A stretch of DNA of 64,000 nt from Cognaticolwellia sediminilitoris (GTDB lineage Bacteria; Pseudomonadota; Gammaproteobacteria; Enterobacterales; Alteromonadaceae), in the NCBI GenBank assembly GCA_002104535.1, contig NBOG01000004.1, forward strand, positions 124,001-188,000, read 5' to 3'. The notes below the pieces were generated by a model. It saw only the letters and a list, made by a program, of their open reading frames with translations, searched no databases and had not been told where the DNA came from. The translations under genes were made by a program, and so were the position numbers. Positions 9,933 to 19,397 of this stretch are shown in pieces (position 1 is the stretch's first letter; each line of letters starts with the position of its first letter).

Positions 9933-11579
9933 TTATTGGTGATTCTTTAACATTGAAAGCGCCATGGCTTCCGCGACTTTAATACCGTCAATACCTGCAG
10001 ACAAAATACCACCGGCATAACCTGCCCCTTCACCTGCTGGATATAAGCCTTTGGTGTTGATACTTTCTAAGCTTTCTTTATCACGGGTGATATTAATCGG
10101 TGAAGAAGTACGGGTTTCAACAGCGGTTAATGTTGCATCAGCCATCGAGAAACCTTTTATTTTCCGCTCAAAAGCTGGTAATGCTTCACGTATGGCTTCA
10201 ATAGCGTAATCAGGCAAAGTTTCACTTAAATCACAGTATTTAACCCCTGGTTTATATGAAGGCTCTACCACGCCATGCTCACCACTTTTACGACCGGCGA
10301 GAAAGTCACCGACTAATTGCACCGGAGCATCATAGTTTTCACCGCCAAGTTTAAAGGCCGTTTCTTCAAGTCGGCGCTGAAATTCAATACCGGCAAGAAC
10401 ATTATCTGTAGAGCCATTTTCGTCATAATCTTCTGGTGAGATACCAACCACAATCGCACTGTTAGCATTGCGTTCATGACGTGAATATTGACTCATGCCG
10501 TTGGTGACTAAGCGCCCTTCTTCTGAAGCAGCAGCAACTACGGTGCCGCCAGGACACATACAGAAACTGTAAACTGAACGGCCATTTTTACAATGATGAA
10601 CCAGTTTATAATCTGCGGCCCCTAAAATTGGGTTACCTGCATTTTCTCCAAAACGAGCATCGTCAATCACTGATTGTTCGTGCTCAATTCTAAAGCCGAT
10701 AGAAAAAGGCTTAGCTTTTATAAAAACACCTTTTTTATGCAACATGGCAAAGGTATCACGTGCACTATGACCTATAGCTAATGCAATGTGTTTGGTTTCA
10801 ATGACTTCACCTGTCGATAAAGTTAATCCGGTAACTTGCATCTGATCACCATCGTCATCAGCTTTGCTAAAGTGAATATCGTCAACTCGCTGCTCGAAAC
10901 GTACTTCACCACCAAGGCGATGTATTTCTGCGCGCATTTGTTCAACCATAGTAACGAGTTTGAAAGTACCTATATGCGGCTTACTGACATATAAAATTTC
11001 ATCGGGTGCGCCGGCATCAACAAATTCATGAAGTACTTTACGGCTGTAATGTTTTGGATCTTTTACTTGGCTGTAAAGCTTACCGTCAGAAAAGGTACCA
11101 GCACCGCCTTCGCCAAATTGCACGTTAGACTCAGTATTTAGGATTTTTTTACGCCAAAAGCCAAAGGTGTCCTTGGTGCGTTGACGTACTTCTTTACCGC
11201 GCTCTAATATAATCGGTTTAAAGCCCATTTGCGCTAAAATCAGCCCGGCGAACAAACCACAAGGCCCCATGCCAATGACCACAGGACGCTCGGTTAGGTT
11301 TTCAGGAGCGTGACCAACAAATTTATAGCTGGTATCTGGGCTAGCTTTGATATTTTGATTTTTAGCGTGCTCAGCTATCAATTCATCATTTTTCGTCGTA
11401 TCGACATCAAGGGTATACATCAAAATGATTTTGCTTTTTTTACGTGCGTCATAGCCACGCTTAAATACTGTGAAGCTTGTTAGCTGTTCGGCAGTGATGT
11501 TTAATGTTGCAAGAATAGCTTGCTCTAACTCTTCAGGTTGATGATTTAGCGGTAATTTGACGTTAGTTAAGCGCAACAT
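9933..11579 (-). CDS. FAD-dependent dehydrogenase (COG2509-type)
   Basis: A 548-residue flavoprotein of the uncharacterised FAD-dependent dehydrogenase family. The dinucleotide-binding motif GMGPCGLFAG is near residue 105, followed by the acidic FAD-ribose site ILERGKEVRQR. Downstream signatures are VQFGEGGAGTFSDGKLYS, CMCPGGTVVAAASEEG, and near the end GLYPAGEGAGYAGGILSAGIDGIKVAE, which closes the FAD site. Substrate and partner are unknown. The ATG at 11579 gives the family start MLRLTNVKLPL and follows TTGGA; a longer frame adds 25 unlikely residues. It is divergent from fdxA, so a ferredoxin link is possible but not shown. Confidence 0.85.
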   Translation of the reverse strand: MLRLTNVKLPLNHQPEELEQAILATLNITAEQLTSFTVFKRGYDARKKSKIILMYTLDVDTTKNDELIAEHAKNQNIKASPDTSYKFVGHAPENLTERPVVIGMGPCGLFAGLILAQMGFKPIILERGKEVRQRTKDTFGFWRKKILNTESNVQFGEGGAGTFSDGKLYSQVKDPKHYSRKVLHEFVDAGAPDEILYVSKPHIGTFKLVTMVEQMRAEIHRLGGEVRFEQRVDDIHFSKADDDGDQMQVTGLTLSTGEVIETKHIALAIGHSARDTFAMLHKKGVFIKAKPFSIGFRIEHEQSVIDDARFGENAGNPILGAADYKLVHHCKNGRSVYSFCMCPGGTVVAAASEEGRLVTNGMSQYSRHERNANSAIVVGISPEDYDENGSTDNVLAGIEFQRRLEETAFKLGGENYDAPVQLVGDFLAGRKSGEHGVVEPSYKPGVKYCDLSETLPDYAIEAIREALPAFERKIKGFSMADATLTAVETRTSSPINITRDKESLESINTKGLYPAGEGAGYAGGILSAGIDGIKVAEAMALSMLKNHQ

Positions 11580-11771
11580 AATGTGTATCCAAAACGAGAC
11601 TAGGGTAAAAATTGGCGCCATTTTACCTGATAGTACTAGCGATACCAAATACAAAGCTAAAACAATAGCAAAACAATAATTGAATTTGTTTATAAGCTAG
11701 GTATGATCGGCACCTGCTAGCAGCACTGCTAGTCAGTTTAATACCCCAACAAGATAAATGAGCAACGAAAA

Positions 11772-12095
11772 ATGGCTTTTGTAGTTACTGATAATTGTAT
11801 TCAATGTAAATACACCGACTGTGTCGCGGTTTGCCCAGCTGATGCTTTTCATCAAGGGCCTAATTTTTTAGTGATCAATCCTGAGTCATGTATTGATTGT
11901 GATTTATGCCCTGTTGAATGTCCCGCAGAAGCGATTTATCAAGAAGATGAAGTACCTGAAGATCAAAAAGGTTTCATTGAATTAAATGCAGAACTAGCAA
12001 AAACTTGGCCTGTGATCACAGAAGTTATTCCAGCTCCTGATGATGCTGAGCAATGGGACGGCATCGCCAATAAAATAGAACACTTAATTACTTAA
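11772..12095 (+). CDS. fdxA: Seven-iron ferredoxin FdxA
   Basis: Small electron carrier (107 residues) of the Azotobacter FdI type with one [3Fe-4S] and one [4Fe-4S] cluster. Cysteines at 9, 12, 17 and 21 form the first motif ([14 protein letters not shown]) and those at 40, 43, 46 and 50 the second ([12 protein letters not shown]). The acidic C-terminal extension (~55-107) is usual for FdxA. It is monocistronic, divergent from the FAD dehydrogenase. The redox partner cannot be read from the sequence. Confidence 0.93.
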   Translation: MAFVVTDNCIQCKYTDCVAVCPADAFHQGPNFLVINPESCIDCDLCPVECPAEAIYQEDEVPEDQKGFIELNAELAKTWPVITEVIPAPDDAEQWDGIANKIEHLIT

Positions 12096-12218
12096 TATCA
12101 ATCCATAAAAGCTTCAAATAAAAAATTACACTATCTTTCAAAGTTTTGTCATTGGTTGGCATATATTTAATATCCTCTACTATAATTGCTATTAGTCTGT
12201 TCTGGCTAGGTAAGCAAT

Positions 12219-13085
12219 ATGTGGCAAAGTATTGAAAAAGAAATAACAAGCGCAATTGGCGAAAGCTTCAGTATAAAACATAAACAGTTAGTCACTGGTG
12301 GCGATATAAACCTGTGCTACTGGTTAAGTGATTATCAGCACAATTTTTTTATCAAGCTCAATGACAAATCGCGCTTACAACAATTTGACTGCGAAGCCTA
12401 TTCTCTTGGCCAAATAAAACAACTCAATACCATTGCTTGCCCTGAAGTTATCATCACAGGCACAACCTTAGATAAAAGCTACTTAGTACTAGAATATATC
12501 CCTTTTAACCATAGCGACGTAAAAAATTGGCGGGTATTTGGTCAGCAACTAGCTCAAATGCACCAACAATCATCTCATGGCCAATTTGGTTGGCAACACG
12601 ACAACTTTATTGGCAATACTATTCAACCTAACGCCTGGCAAAGTAATTGGCGAACTTTTTTTTCCGAGCAACGCATCGGTTGGCAATTACAATTACTGGC
12701 TGAAAAATCCATAAAATTAGGAGATATAGAGTTCATTATTAAAGCTTGCCACGATGCTTTATTACATCATCAGGTTTCGCCTTGCTTAGTGCATGGTGAT
12801 TTATGGCTTGGAAACGTCGGATTTAGTGAAAACAATGTTTTTATTTTCGATCCTGCCAGCTACTTTGGAGATCGTGAAGTTGATATTGCCATGACAGAAT
12901 TGTTTGGTCATATGCCCAATGAATTTTACCAAGGCTATCAAGATACTTATCCGTTAGATAAAGGTTATGAACAGCGAAAGTTAATTTATAATTTTTATCA
13001 TACACTTAACCACGCTAACTTATTCGGCGGCGTTTATATTGATCAGGCAAAAGCAACATTAACGCGTGTTTTAGCACTTTACTAG
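12219..13085 (+). CDS. Fructosamine kinase family protein
   Basis: Belongs to the fructosamine/ketosamine-3-kinase family, which phosphorylates sugar groups on glycated amines and so helps deglycation. The 288-residue length is normal. The catalytic loop CLVHGDLWLGNVGF (~191-204) and metal site FDPASYFGDREVDIAM (~210-225) are intact, as is WQHDNFIGNTIQPN. It stands alone between fdxA and the CPXCG gene. Cytoplasmic; no regulation is visible. Confidence 0.9.
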   Translation: MWQSIEKEITSAIGESFSIKHKQLVTGGDINLCYWLSDYQHNFFIKLNDKSRLQQFDCEAYSLGQIKQLNTIACPEVIITGTTLDKSYLVLEYIPFNHSDVKNWRVFGQQLAQMHQQSSHGQFGWQHDNFIGNTIQPNAWQSNWRTFFSEQRIGWQLQLLAEKSIKLGDIEFIIKACHDALLHHQVSPCLVHGDLWLGNVGFSENNVFIFDPASYFGDREVDIAMTELFGHMPNEFYQGYQDTYPLDKGYEQRKLIYNFYHTLNHANLFGGVYIDQAKATLTRVLALY

Positions 13086-13185
13086 CATAAGAGCTGGGCA
13101 ATTTATTCGCACCACAAAACTAGCAATCCAGCCAAATTTGTCCATACTAAAGCTTAGGTTTCAAGGTTAATATCTAGGAGGCAAC

Positions 13186-13392
13186 ATGCCCCATAAGATT
13201 AAACAACAACGTATCGAATGCCCTAATTGTGGCCATCATATTCGTGTCGAAATTGACGCTAGTGATGGTGACCAAGATTACTATGATGAATGTCCTGCTT
13301 GTTGCATGGAAATGCACATGAATTTACATATTGATGAATATCGTCAAAAAATTCAGTTAGCGGTGTGTAGTGATAATGAGCAAATATTTTAA
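13186..13392 (+). CDS. CPXCG motif-containing cysteine-rich protein
   Basis: A 68-residue protein with two CPxC knuckles (CPNCGH at ~13 and CPACCMEM at ~38), which together should hold one zinc. This matches the small CPXCG family of Gammaproteobacteria, whose function is unknown. A near-perfect ribosome site (TAGGAGG, 6 nt before ATG) supports the start. The residues between the knuckles are strongly acidic (DASDGDQDYYDE). Confidence 0.88.
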   Translation: MPHKIKQQRIECPNCGHHIRVEIDASDGDQDYYDECPACCMEMHMNLHIDEYRQKIQLAVCSDNEQIF

Positions 13393-13434
13393 GCGTTTTA
13401 CTCATTGAGGTTAATAATACAAATAGCCATAGTT

Positions 13435-14055
13435 TTAGTGGCTAAGCTTCATACGCTCAATGGTTTGAACAATCGTCATAGTTTGTTGATCAAACTCAAT
13501 ATTTACTTTATCGCCAACCGTCACATGTTGTAAATTTGTCCGCGCCAATGTTTCTGGTATCAAGTGCACTGAAAACAACCGACCGACTTCTGCTCCCAGC
13601 GTTAAACTGATACCGTTAATACTGATAAAGCCTTTTGCAAAAATATATTTTAGATATTCAGGCGCAACTTCAAAACGTAAAGTACAGTTATCTTCACTAT
13701 CTATCCTCTCTTCACTAACCGCTTGGGTATGCACGTGACCACTCAGCATATGGCCGCCAATTTCATCACCAATTTTCAATGACCGTTCAACATTCACCTT
13801 TGAACCTATTTTGATATCAGCAAGATTTGAAACCCGCAAAGTTTCGTCAATGACATCGAAGTCGATAAAACTGTTTTCACTATCTAATCGGCCAAACTCA
13901 ACCGCTGTTAAACAAACACCATTTATCGCAACACTCGCGCCAGCGTCAAGGTGAGAAATTAATGAATGTTCTACAGATATTCTCAACCTTATCGCATTAT
14001 TTTTACTAATTAACGCAATTACTTCCGCTTGGGATTGCACTATACCGGTAAACAT
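13435..14055 (-). CDS. ribE: Riboflavin synthase alpha subunit
   Basis: Makes riboflavin and a pyrimidinedione from two lumazine molecules, the last step of riboflavin synthesis. The start MFTGIVQSQAEV, the two lumazine-binding repeats (each with VAINGVCLTAV or SINGISLTLG) and GGHMLSGHVHTQ are diagnostic; 206 residues is normal. It is divergent from the MATE pump, an arrangement also present in E. coli (ribC/mdtK). I see no FMN riboswitch in the 69-bp gap. Confidence 0.96.
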   Translation of the reverse strand: MFTGIVQSQAEVIALISKNNAIRLRISVEHSLISHLDAGASVAINGVCLTAVEFGRLDSENSFIDFDVIDETLRVSNLADIKIGSKVNVERSLKIGDEIGGHMLSGHVHTQAVSEERIDSEDNCTLRFEVAPEYLKYIFAKGFISINGISLTLGAEVGRLFSVHLIPETLARTNLQHVTVGDKVNIEFDQQTMTIVQTIERMKLSH

Positions 14056-14124
14056 ATATCATCCAGACAAAGAACTTAATTTTTGTTATTTTAGCAAGAA
14101 AATCCTGATGATATAATTACCCGA

Positions 14125-15498
14125 ATGAACTTAAATCACTTTTTTTCCAACAGTAAAAATTTAATGAAATTGGCTTACCCAATTTTAATTGCCCAGTTGA
14201 TCCAAAATTTAATGGGGTTTGCCGATACGGTGATGGCGGGTCGTGTCAGTGCAACAGACATGGCTGCTGTTGCGATTGCCAGCAGTGTTTGGCTACCACT
14301 TATATTAACGATATCAGGCTTGGTGATGGCACTGGCCAGTATCATTTCTCAATTATCAGGTGCTAAACAATTTGATGATGTCGCAAAAGCCAGCTATCAA
14401 ACAGCTTGGATCGCGGTATTCTTTTCCATCATCATTATTATTCTCTACTACATTGCCACACCACTACTGATTGATTCAGTACCGCTTGAGCCCGAACTCA
14501 AACAGCTTATGTTTGATTATTTAGCTTACATAGTATGGGGCGGACCGGGCTATTGTCTTTATTTAGTATTGCGCAATTATTCAGAAGGCCTGTCTTTTAC
14601 TCGCCCGACCATGATCATAAGTATTGTCGGTTTAATCATTAATATCCCCGCCAATTATATCTTTATTTATGGAGAGTTTGGCATGCCGGCGCTTGGCGGT
14701 GCAGGCTGCGGAATTGCAACCGCCATTGTTTACTGGGCTATGTTTGTTGGAATGTTAGCTTATGTTTATTATTCAAAGCATTTAAAACAAGCCCCATTAT
14801 TTAAAAAATTCTATTGGCCAGAATGGTCAGAAATTAAAATAATTCTGGCATTAGGTACGCCAATAGCGTTTTCACTATTATTTGAAGTCAGCTTATTCGC
14901 AGCAGTAGCTATTTTACTCGCACCTTTTGGCGCCAGTATTGTCGCCAGCCATCAAGTAGCGATTAACTTCTCAGGGCTAGTTTTTATGGTGCCATTGAGT
15001 TTAGCGATGGCAGTAACCATTAAAGTCGGTTATGAAGTGGGCAATAAAAACTTAGAAAAAGCAAAAGATCTGTGCCGCTATTCGGTAATCTTAGGACTGA
15101 TTATTGCCGTAGCAACTGCCTCCATTACGCTTTTGTTCAGCCAAGAAATTGCCGCTATTTATACCAATGACACAGAAGTGCTCGAACTCGCAGCCGGGTT
15201 AATGCTACTGGCCGCATTATTCCAATTCTCTGATGCAATTCAGGTAATATCTGCCGGAGCACTTAGAGGGTATAAAGATACTAAATCCATTTTATATATC
15301 ACCTTCTTCTCATATTGGATTGTAGGATTGTCTTTTGGTTTGATCTTAGCACTAACCGATTGGGTTGCACCTGCATCAGGTCCTTACGGATTTTGGATAG
15401 GGTTTATCTCAGGGTTAACCGTAGCGGCTATATTGCTAGCATGGCGTTTAAAAGTGGTACAAAATAGATTTGACCGACAAGCGGCAATAGCAAGTTAA
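14125..15498 (+). CDS. MATE family multidrug efflux pump (NorM/MdtK-like)
   Basis: Inner-membrane Na+- or H+-coupled exporter of cationic drugs. The 457-residue protein has about 12 membrane segments in two homologous halves and the MATE signatures NLMGFADTVMAGRVSATDMAAVAIASSVW split over TM1-TM2 and, in the second half, ASHQVAINFSGLVFMVPLSLAMA. Its position next to divergent ribE is the same as mdtK in E. coli, which supports orthology. The ATG at 14125 gives the expected short N-terminus. Confidence 0.92.
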   Translation: MNLNHFFSNSKNLMKLAYPILIAQLIQNLMGFADTVMAGRVSATDMAAVAIASSVWLPLILTISGLVMALASIISQLSGAKQFDDVAKASYQTAWIAVFFSIIIIILYYIATPLLIDSVPLEPELKQLMFDYLAYIVWGGPGYCLYLVLRNYSEGLSFTRPTMIISIVGLIINIPANYIFIYGEFGMPALGGAGCGIATAIVYWAMFVGMLAYVYYSKHLKQAPLFKKFYWPEWSEIKIILALGTPIAFSLLFEVSLFAAVAILLAPFGASIVASHQVAINFSGLVFMVPLSLAMAVTIKVGYEVGNKNLEKAKDLCRYSVILGLIIAVATASITLLFSQEIAAIYTNDTEVLELAAGLMLLAALFQFSDAIQVISAGALRGYKDTKSILYITFFSYWIVGLSFGLILALTDWVAPASGPYGFWIGFISGLTVAAILLAWRLKVVQNRFDRQAAIAS

Positions 15499-15614
15499 GC
15501 AATGTTTAAATCATAAACGGTAAAAGCTTTCGCTTAATTTGTCTTTTAAATGAGCAAAATAAACAGCAACTGACGAATTAAGCACCAAACAGTCGCAATA
15601 AGGTATAAAACTAC

Positions 15615-15643
15615 TTGCACATGATAAAACAGATCGCTAACAT
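15615..15643 (+). promoter_or_regulatory. Sigma-70 promoter of tRNA-Val
   Basis: TTGCAC (15615-15620), 17-bp spacer, TAACAT (15638-15643), then the GC-rich AGCGCTCC typical of stable-RNA promoters under stringent control. It lies about 30 bp before the tRNA. Confidence 0.6.
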
Positions 15644-15674
15644 AGCGCTCCGTTGAGAGTAATTAACTCAATAA

Positions 15675-15751
15675 GCTCGCTTAGCTCAGTTGGTTAGAGT
15701 ACTTGCATGACATGCAAGGTGTCACTGGTTCGAGTCCAGTAGCGAGCACCA
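15675..15751 (+). tRNA. tRNA-Val (anticodon GAC)
   Basis: A 77-nt cloverleaf: acceptor stem gctcgct/agcgagc, anticodon stem cttgc/gcaag around the loop atgacat (anticodon GAC), T stem actgg/ccagt with TTCGAGT loop, discriminator A and encoded CCA. It reads GUC and GUU valine codons. Confidence 0.95.
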
Positions 15752-15779
15752 TATTCAGGTTCGATAAGAACCTATAAAG

Positions 15780-15819
15780 ACCGGAACAACCTCATTAACA
15801 AGGGTTTTCCGGTTTTTTT
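15780..15819 (+). terminator. Rho-independent terminator of tRNA-Val
   Basis: A 7-bp stem ACCGGAA/TTCCGGT extended by AACC/GGTT, followed by seven T, 28 bp after the tRNA. Confidence 0.85.
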
Positions 15820-15834
15820 ATGTCTTAAATCCAA

Positions 15835-16060
15835 ATAAGTAGGGTCAGATACACATTAATGATTTAATGCTCAATTGATTGTTATTTCATAGTCCTGTTA
15901 TCGGTATTATTTATCGAATTCAACTGACTTCAAGCTGAACAAACCCAGTAAATACAGTATTTTAAGCTCAATGATAGCTAACGTTTTTCTTTATAGGCAA
16001 CGAGGGCTATTGCTCTTTCAAATCAGTTATTGAGATTAATGTGTATCTGACCCTACTTAT
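15835..16060. mobile_element. MITE-like element with 26-bp perfect terminal inverted repeats
   Basis: The 26 bases at 15835-15860 recur as an exact reverse complement at 16035-16060, enclosing 174 bp without a gene. The core GGGTCAGATACACATTAAT resembles the GGGTCAGA-type palindromes often seen near REP-associated transposase (RAYT) genes, so a non-autonomous element moved in trans is a reasonable inference. No target-site duplication is evident. It sits immediately after the tRNA-Val terminator. Confidence 0.6.
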
Positions 16061-16120
16061 CCGAAGCGGTACTAAAAGCGGTACTAGTTCAGCCAAAAAG
16101 CCTAAAAAAAGCTATTACAT

Positions 16121-16147
16121 TTAATGTGTATCTGACCCTACTTATCC
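16121..16147. repeat. Third copy of the element end, direct repeat of 16036-16062
   Basis: These 27 bp are identical to 16036-16062, 85 bp away, and end exactly on the first base of the czcD-like stop codon. Between the copies AGCGGTACTA occurs twice (near 16065 and 16078). The site may be a second, partial insertion. Confidence 0.7.
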
Positions 16148-17049
16148 TAGTTTTCAGGGGTTACCTGAGTAACATCATAACAATTATTGCCAAAGTTATT
16201 AGTTGCACTGTTTTCAATAGTTGAATGGGTAATATCGTAGTTATTTTTAAGAAATTCTTTTATTTTGCCAAGTGCATGTGGGGTTTCAGCAGAGGTAAAT
16301 TCTAAGCTTGCTTCAAGAAAAACCTCTTTATCATTGAGTTGCCATACATGTAAATGCCAAACTTTAGTCACCATGTCTAGACGTTCAAGATCTGCAGTTA
16401 GTTTATCAACATCAAAGTGTTCAGGAACTGCTTGCATCAAAATGATCATTGTTTGCTTAGCTAGGCTGTATCCGTGATAGATCACGTACAGTGAAATAGC
16501 GATAGTTGCTAGCAAATCAACAATATACCATTGATATAATATAATCAGGCTGCCTGCAATAATGACGACAACAGAGGCTAAAGCGTCCGATATATTATGA
16601 ATAAATGCTGCTTTTAAATTGAGGTTATTTTTAGCCCCTGATTGATATGTCAGCCATGCTGTTACCGCATCTATCAGTAAGGCAATTGATGCAATCCAAA
16701 CCACTATCCAACCATCGATTGGCTGCGGGTTAATAAAACTATCGAGTGCTTCATAAATAAGGTACAAGCCAACAATAATCAGTGTCGTGCTATTGATTAA
16801 TGCCCCGAGTATTTCAGCTCTTTTATAACCAAATGTCATTTGACTATTGGCCGGTTTTCTCGCGATTCTTCTAGCAAAAATAGCAATTAAAATTGCGCCT
16901 GCATCACTCAAGTTATGCAGCGCATCAGCGATAAGAGAAAGGCTGCCAGAGACCAGCCCCCCAATAATTTGCACAATAGTTAATACAATATTGATAAAGA
17001 CCGCGAAACTTAATTTACCGTCATGATTGTGATGATGAGAATGCGACAT
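16147..17049 (-). CDS. Cation diffusion facilitator metal exporter (CzcD-like)
   Basis: Inner-membrane H+ antiporter exporting zinc, cobalt or cadmium. The His-rich N-terminus (MSHSHHHNHD) is followed by six membrane segments; TM2 has ADALHNLSDA and TM5 HNISDALAS, giving the HxxxD metal site typical of Zn/Cd transporters. A ~90-residue cytoplasmic C-terminal domain (KVWHLHVWQLNDKEVFLEASL) completes it. Length 300 is normal. Its stop codon overlaps a repeat copy, and its last ~20 residues are Asn-rich. Confidence 0.92.
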   Translation of the reverse strand: MSHSHHHNHDGKLSFAVFINIVLTIVQIIGGLVSGSLSLIADALHNLSDAGAILIAIFARRIARKPANSQMTFGYKRAEILGALINSTTLIIVGLYLIYEALDSFINPQPIDGWIVVWIASIALLIDAVTAWLTYQSGAKNNLNLKAAFIHNISDALASVVVIIAGSLIILYQWYIVDLLATIAISLYVIYHGYSLAKQTMIILMQAVPEHFDVDKLTADLERLDMVTKVWHLHVWQLNDKEVFLEASLEFTSAETPHALGKIKEFLKNNYDITHSTIENSATNNFGNNCYDVTQVTPEN

Positions 17050-17398
17050 ATTTTGTGCCTAATAAGCTTGTTTAATAACAAAGGTAATATAAAAGCCGAA
17101 GCTGTGATCTATTTTTTATTTGCATGTTAATTTTACTTTATGAATTTTTAAATAACCTTAGCAAGATATCAGAAAGTACATTTTACAATAGCATTTACGC
17201 TAACGTGCTTTAACACTTAGAACAATTTATTTTACCTAAATTTGGATTACTTGGGAGCAACATCAAGCTTTATTATAATTTCAGTATGAATCTGTATGCC
17301 TCAGTATTATAATTTGCCCCTTGGTATGTCATTTTATATTTTTACGTAATTACCAACTTGCTCACATCATCATTTTAAATTTAATCATAGGTTATTCA

Positions 17399-18643
17399 AT
17401 GCATACGCTATCTCAGTTAAAATCTGGTGAACTCAAAGGTATTAAGCGCTTAAAAATATCTGAAAATTTAACATCATTACCTGTAGAAGTATTATCGCTA
17501 GCAGATAGCCTAGAAATACTGGACTTATCGGATAACAATTTATCAATGTTACCGGATGAACTAAGTCAATTAACCAAGCTTAAAATCATTTTTGCCTCAA
17601 ATAATCTCTTTACTGTTTTACCTGAAGTACTTGGTCGCTGTGAAAATTTAGAAATGGTCGGTTTTAAGTCTAATAAAATTCAGCACGTACCGGCCAATGC
17701 TCTGCCCACTAAACTGCGTTGGTTAATATTAACGGACAATTGCATTGAAACTTTGCCTGATACGCTAGGCGAACGACCAAGGCTGCAAAAACTAGCATTA
17801 GCTGGAAATAAACTGACTCGTCTGCCGTTAACTATGGCTAAGTTATCTAATCTTGAGTTATTGCGTATTTCTGCCAATAATTTAACCGAATGTCCAGAGC
17901 AGTTATTACGATTACCTAAGCTTGCTTGGTTCGCTTTTTCAGGCAACCCATTTAGCCAATCAACGATAAATATAGCGTCAGTGCCTGTGCTGTCTTCTAC
18001 CAGTTTCAAACTGCATAACATTTTAGGCAAAGGTGCATCTGGTATTATCTCTAAAGCAACATGGACTGAAACTTCTCCTGAGTTTCCTGATGAAGTTGCG
18101 GTAAAGGTATTTAAAGGTAAAGTTACCAGTGATGGTTACCCTGAAGATGAGTTACAAGCGTGTTTAAAAACTGGCAGTCACAAAAACCTTATTAGCCCCT
18201 TAGCACAGGTCAATGAAGAAGACTGTCTCGCGCTGATCATGACTTTAATACCTGAACACTACAAAAACTTAGGCTTACCACCAACTTTAAAAACCTGTAC
18301 ACGTGATACCTTCGATACAGATTTCACTTTAAGCATTGAGCAAATTGAAAAAATTGTCGTTCAAATGAGCGAAGTATTCCAACATTTACATGACAACAAA
18401 GTGTGTCATGGCGATTTGTACGCACACAATACGTTATTTGATGAAGACGCTAACATTATTTTTGGCGACTTTGGTGCTGCTTCTATGTATCACATGTTAA
18501 GTAACGAACAGCAAATATTAATCAAGTCGATTGAACGTCGCGCCTTAAATTACTTCATTGAAGATTTATTAAGTACTTGTCAACAAAGCGATAGGCAAAG
18601 TCCTGAGTTTATTAGCATTAAGCAAAAGCTTGAACATAGCTAA
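17399..18643 (+). CDS. Leucine-rich repeat protein fused to a protein kinase
   Basis: Residues ~15-190 hold about seven leucine-rich repeats (pattern LxxLxLSxNxLxxLPxxL). Residues ~204-400 form a eukaryotic-like kinase with glycine loop GKGASG (210-215), VAVK lysine K236, catalytic HGDL (H337, D339) with N344, and DFG (D357). All catalytic residues are present, though the HRD arginine is glycine, as in aminoglycoside-kinase-like and some bacterial kinases. LRR-kinase fusions of this type are known in Gammaproteobacteria but substrates are not. There is no signal peptide, so it acts in the cytoplasm. The ATG at 17399 follows AGG; an upstream ATG (17321) adds 26 hydrophobic residues and seems wrong. 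Confidence 0.85.
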   Translation: MHTLSQLKSGELKGIKRLKISENLTSLPVEVLSLADSLEILDLSDNNLSMLPDELSQLTKLKIIFASNNLFTVLPEVLGRCENLEMVGFKSNKIQHVPANALPTKLRWLILTDNCIETLPDTLGERPRLQKLALAGNKLTRLPLTMAKLSNLELLRISANNLTECPEQLLRLPKLAWFAFSGNPFSQSTINIASVPVLSSTSFKLHNILGKGASGIISKATWTETSPEFPDEVAVKVFKGKVTSDGYPEDELQACLKTGSHKNLISPLAQVNEEDCLALIMTLIPEHYKNLGLPPTLKTCTRDTFDTDFTLSIEQIEKIVVQMSEVFQHLHDNKVCHGDLYAHNTLFDEDANIIFGDFGAASMYHMLSNEQQILIKSIERRALNYFIEDLLSTCQQSDRQSPEFISIKQKLEHS

Positions 18644-18775
18644 AATCTAAACCAAAACAGCCTAAAGCATCGTTTAAGAATAAGTTTTAAATTAAACAAC
18701 GTAATAACAAAAATTATTAATGAGTTATCACCTCTGCTTGTTATAATGTCGATATAGCCCATTACAAAAATTACT

Positions 18776-19252
18776 ATGAATTACACTTCAGTTGACGATT
18801 TAAAAAACGCTTGGATATTCAAGCATAAAAGCTTACCCATTAGCGACAGCGATAAAGCTAAAATAAAGCCGATGGCAAGCAATCGAGCAAAAGTGCTTTG
18901 GGATGGAGCAATCAGTAAACAAGTTGATCACCCTGACTTTTTTAAAAAAGGCGACTGGCCAGAAAATACGAATTCATGGTCTGACAGTGGTAAATGGGAA
19001 TCCGTTTGGGATAGTGAAGAAACATTATTGCCAGAGTTGATTTTAAGCCATTTAACTTGGGACAATAATACCGTTGTATACTATTGTAGTGCCCGCGATA
19101 ACGTAATTGAAACCACTTGGGCGGTGTTCAAACGCTGTTGGAAAAACTTTTTATTTATGGATGATGGCGCCATTCTCATTGGTAAAAAACGCACTGAGGC
19201 TGTGCAATTTCTTTCAACGGGTTATTTCAAATTAGGCAATAAACCAAGTTAG
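18776..19252 (+). CDS. DUF2947-like protein
   Basis: A 158-residue soluble protein, rich in Trp (about nine), with the pattern WIFKHKSLPISDSDKAKIKP near the start and FKRCWKNFLFMDDGAILIG near the end. From memory this resembles the DUF2947 family of Vibrio and Shewanella; function unknown. It lies 132 bp after the LRR-kinase on the same strand, so a link is possible but separate transcription is equally likely. Confidence 0.7.
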   Translation: MNYTSVDDLKNAWIFKHKSLPISDSDKAKIKPMASNRAKVLWDGAISKQVDHPDFFKKGDWPENTNSWSDSGKWESVWDSEETLLPELILSHLTWDNNTVVYYCSARDNVIETTWAVFKRCWKNFLFMDDGAILIGKKRTEAVQFLSTGYFKLGNKPS

Positions 19253-19397
19253 AAAATATTATTTTTCGGGCTAACAACATAGAATAACTACGGCAAAATG
19301 GAGGACATTACGTGCTCCATTTCTCTAACTTTTCCCAGTTTACTACTATAACTTTTATTTTTAACTCATAACCTGAGCTAAACCCTCTGAGCAAGCC

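Noticed and set aside
15675-16147. Genomic island integrated at tRNA-Val
   Set aside because: No integrase and no duplicated tRNA 3' end; the only foreign-looking DNA is the short inverted-repeat element.
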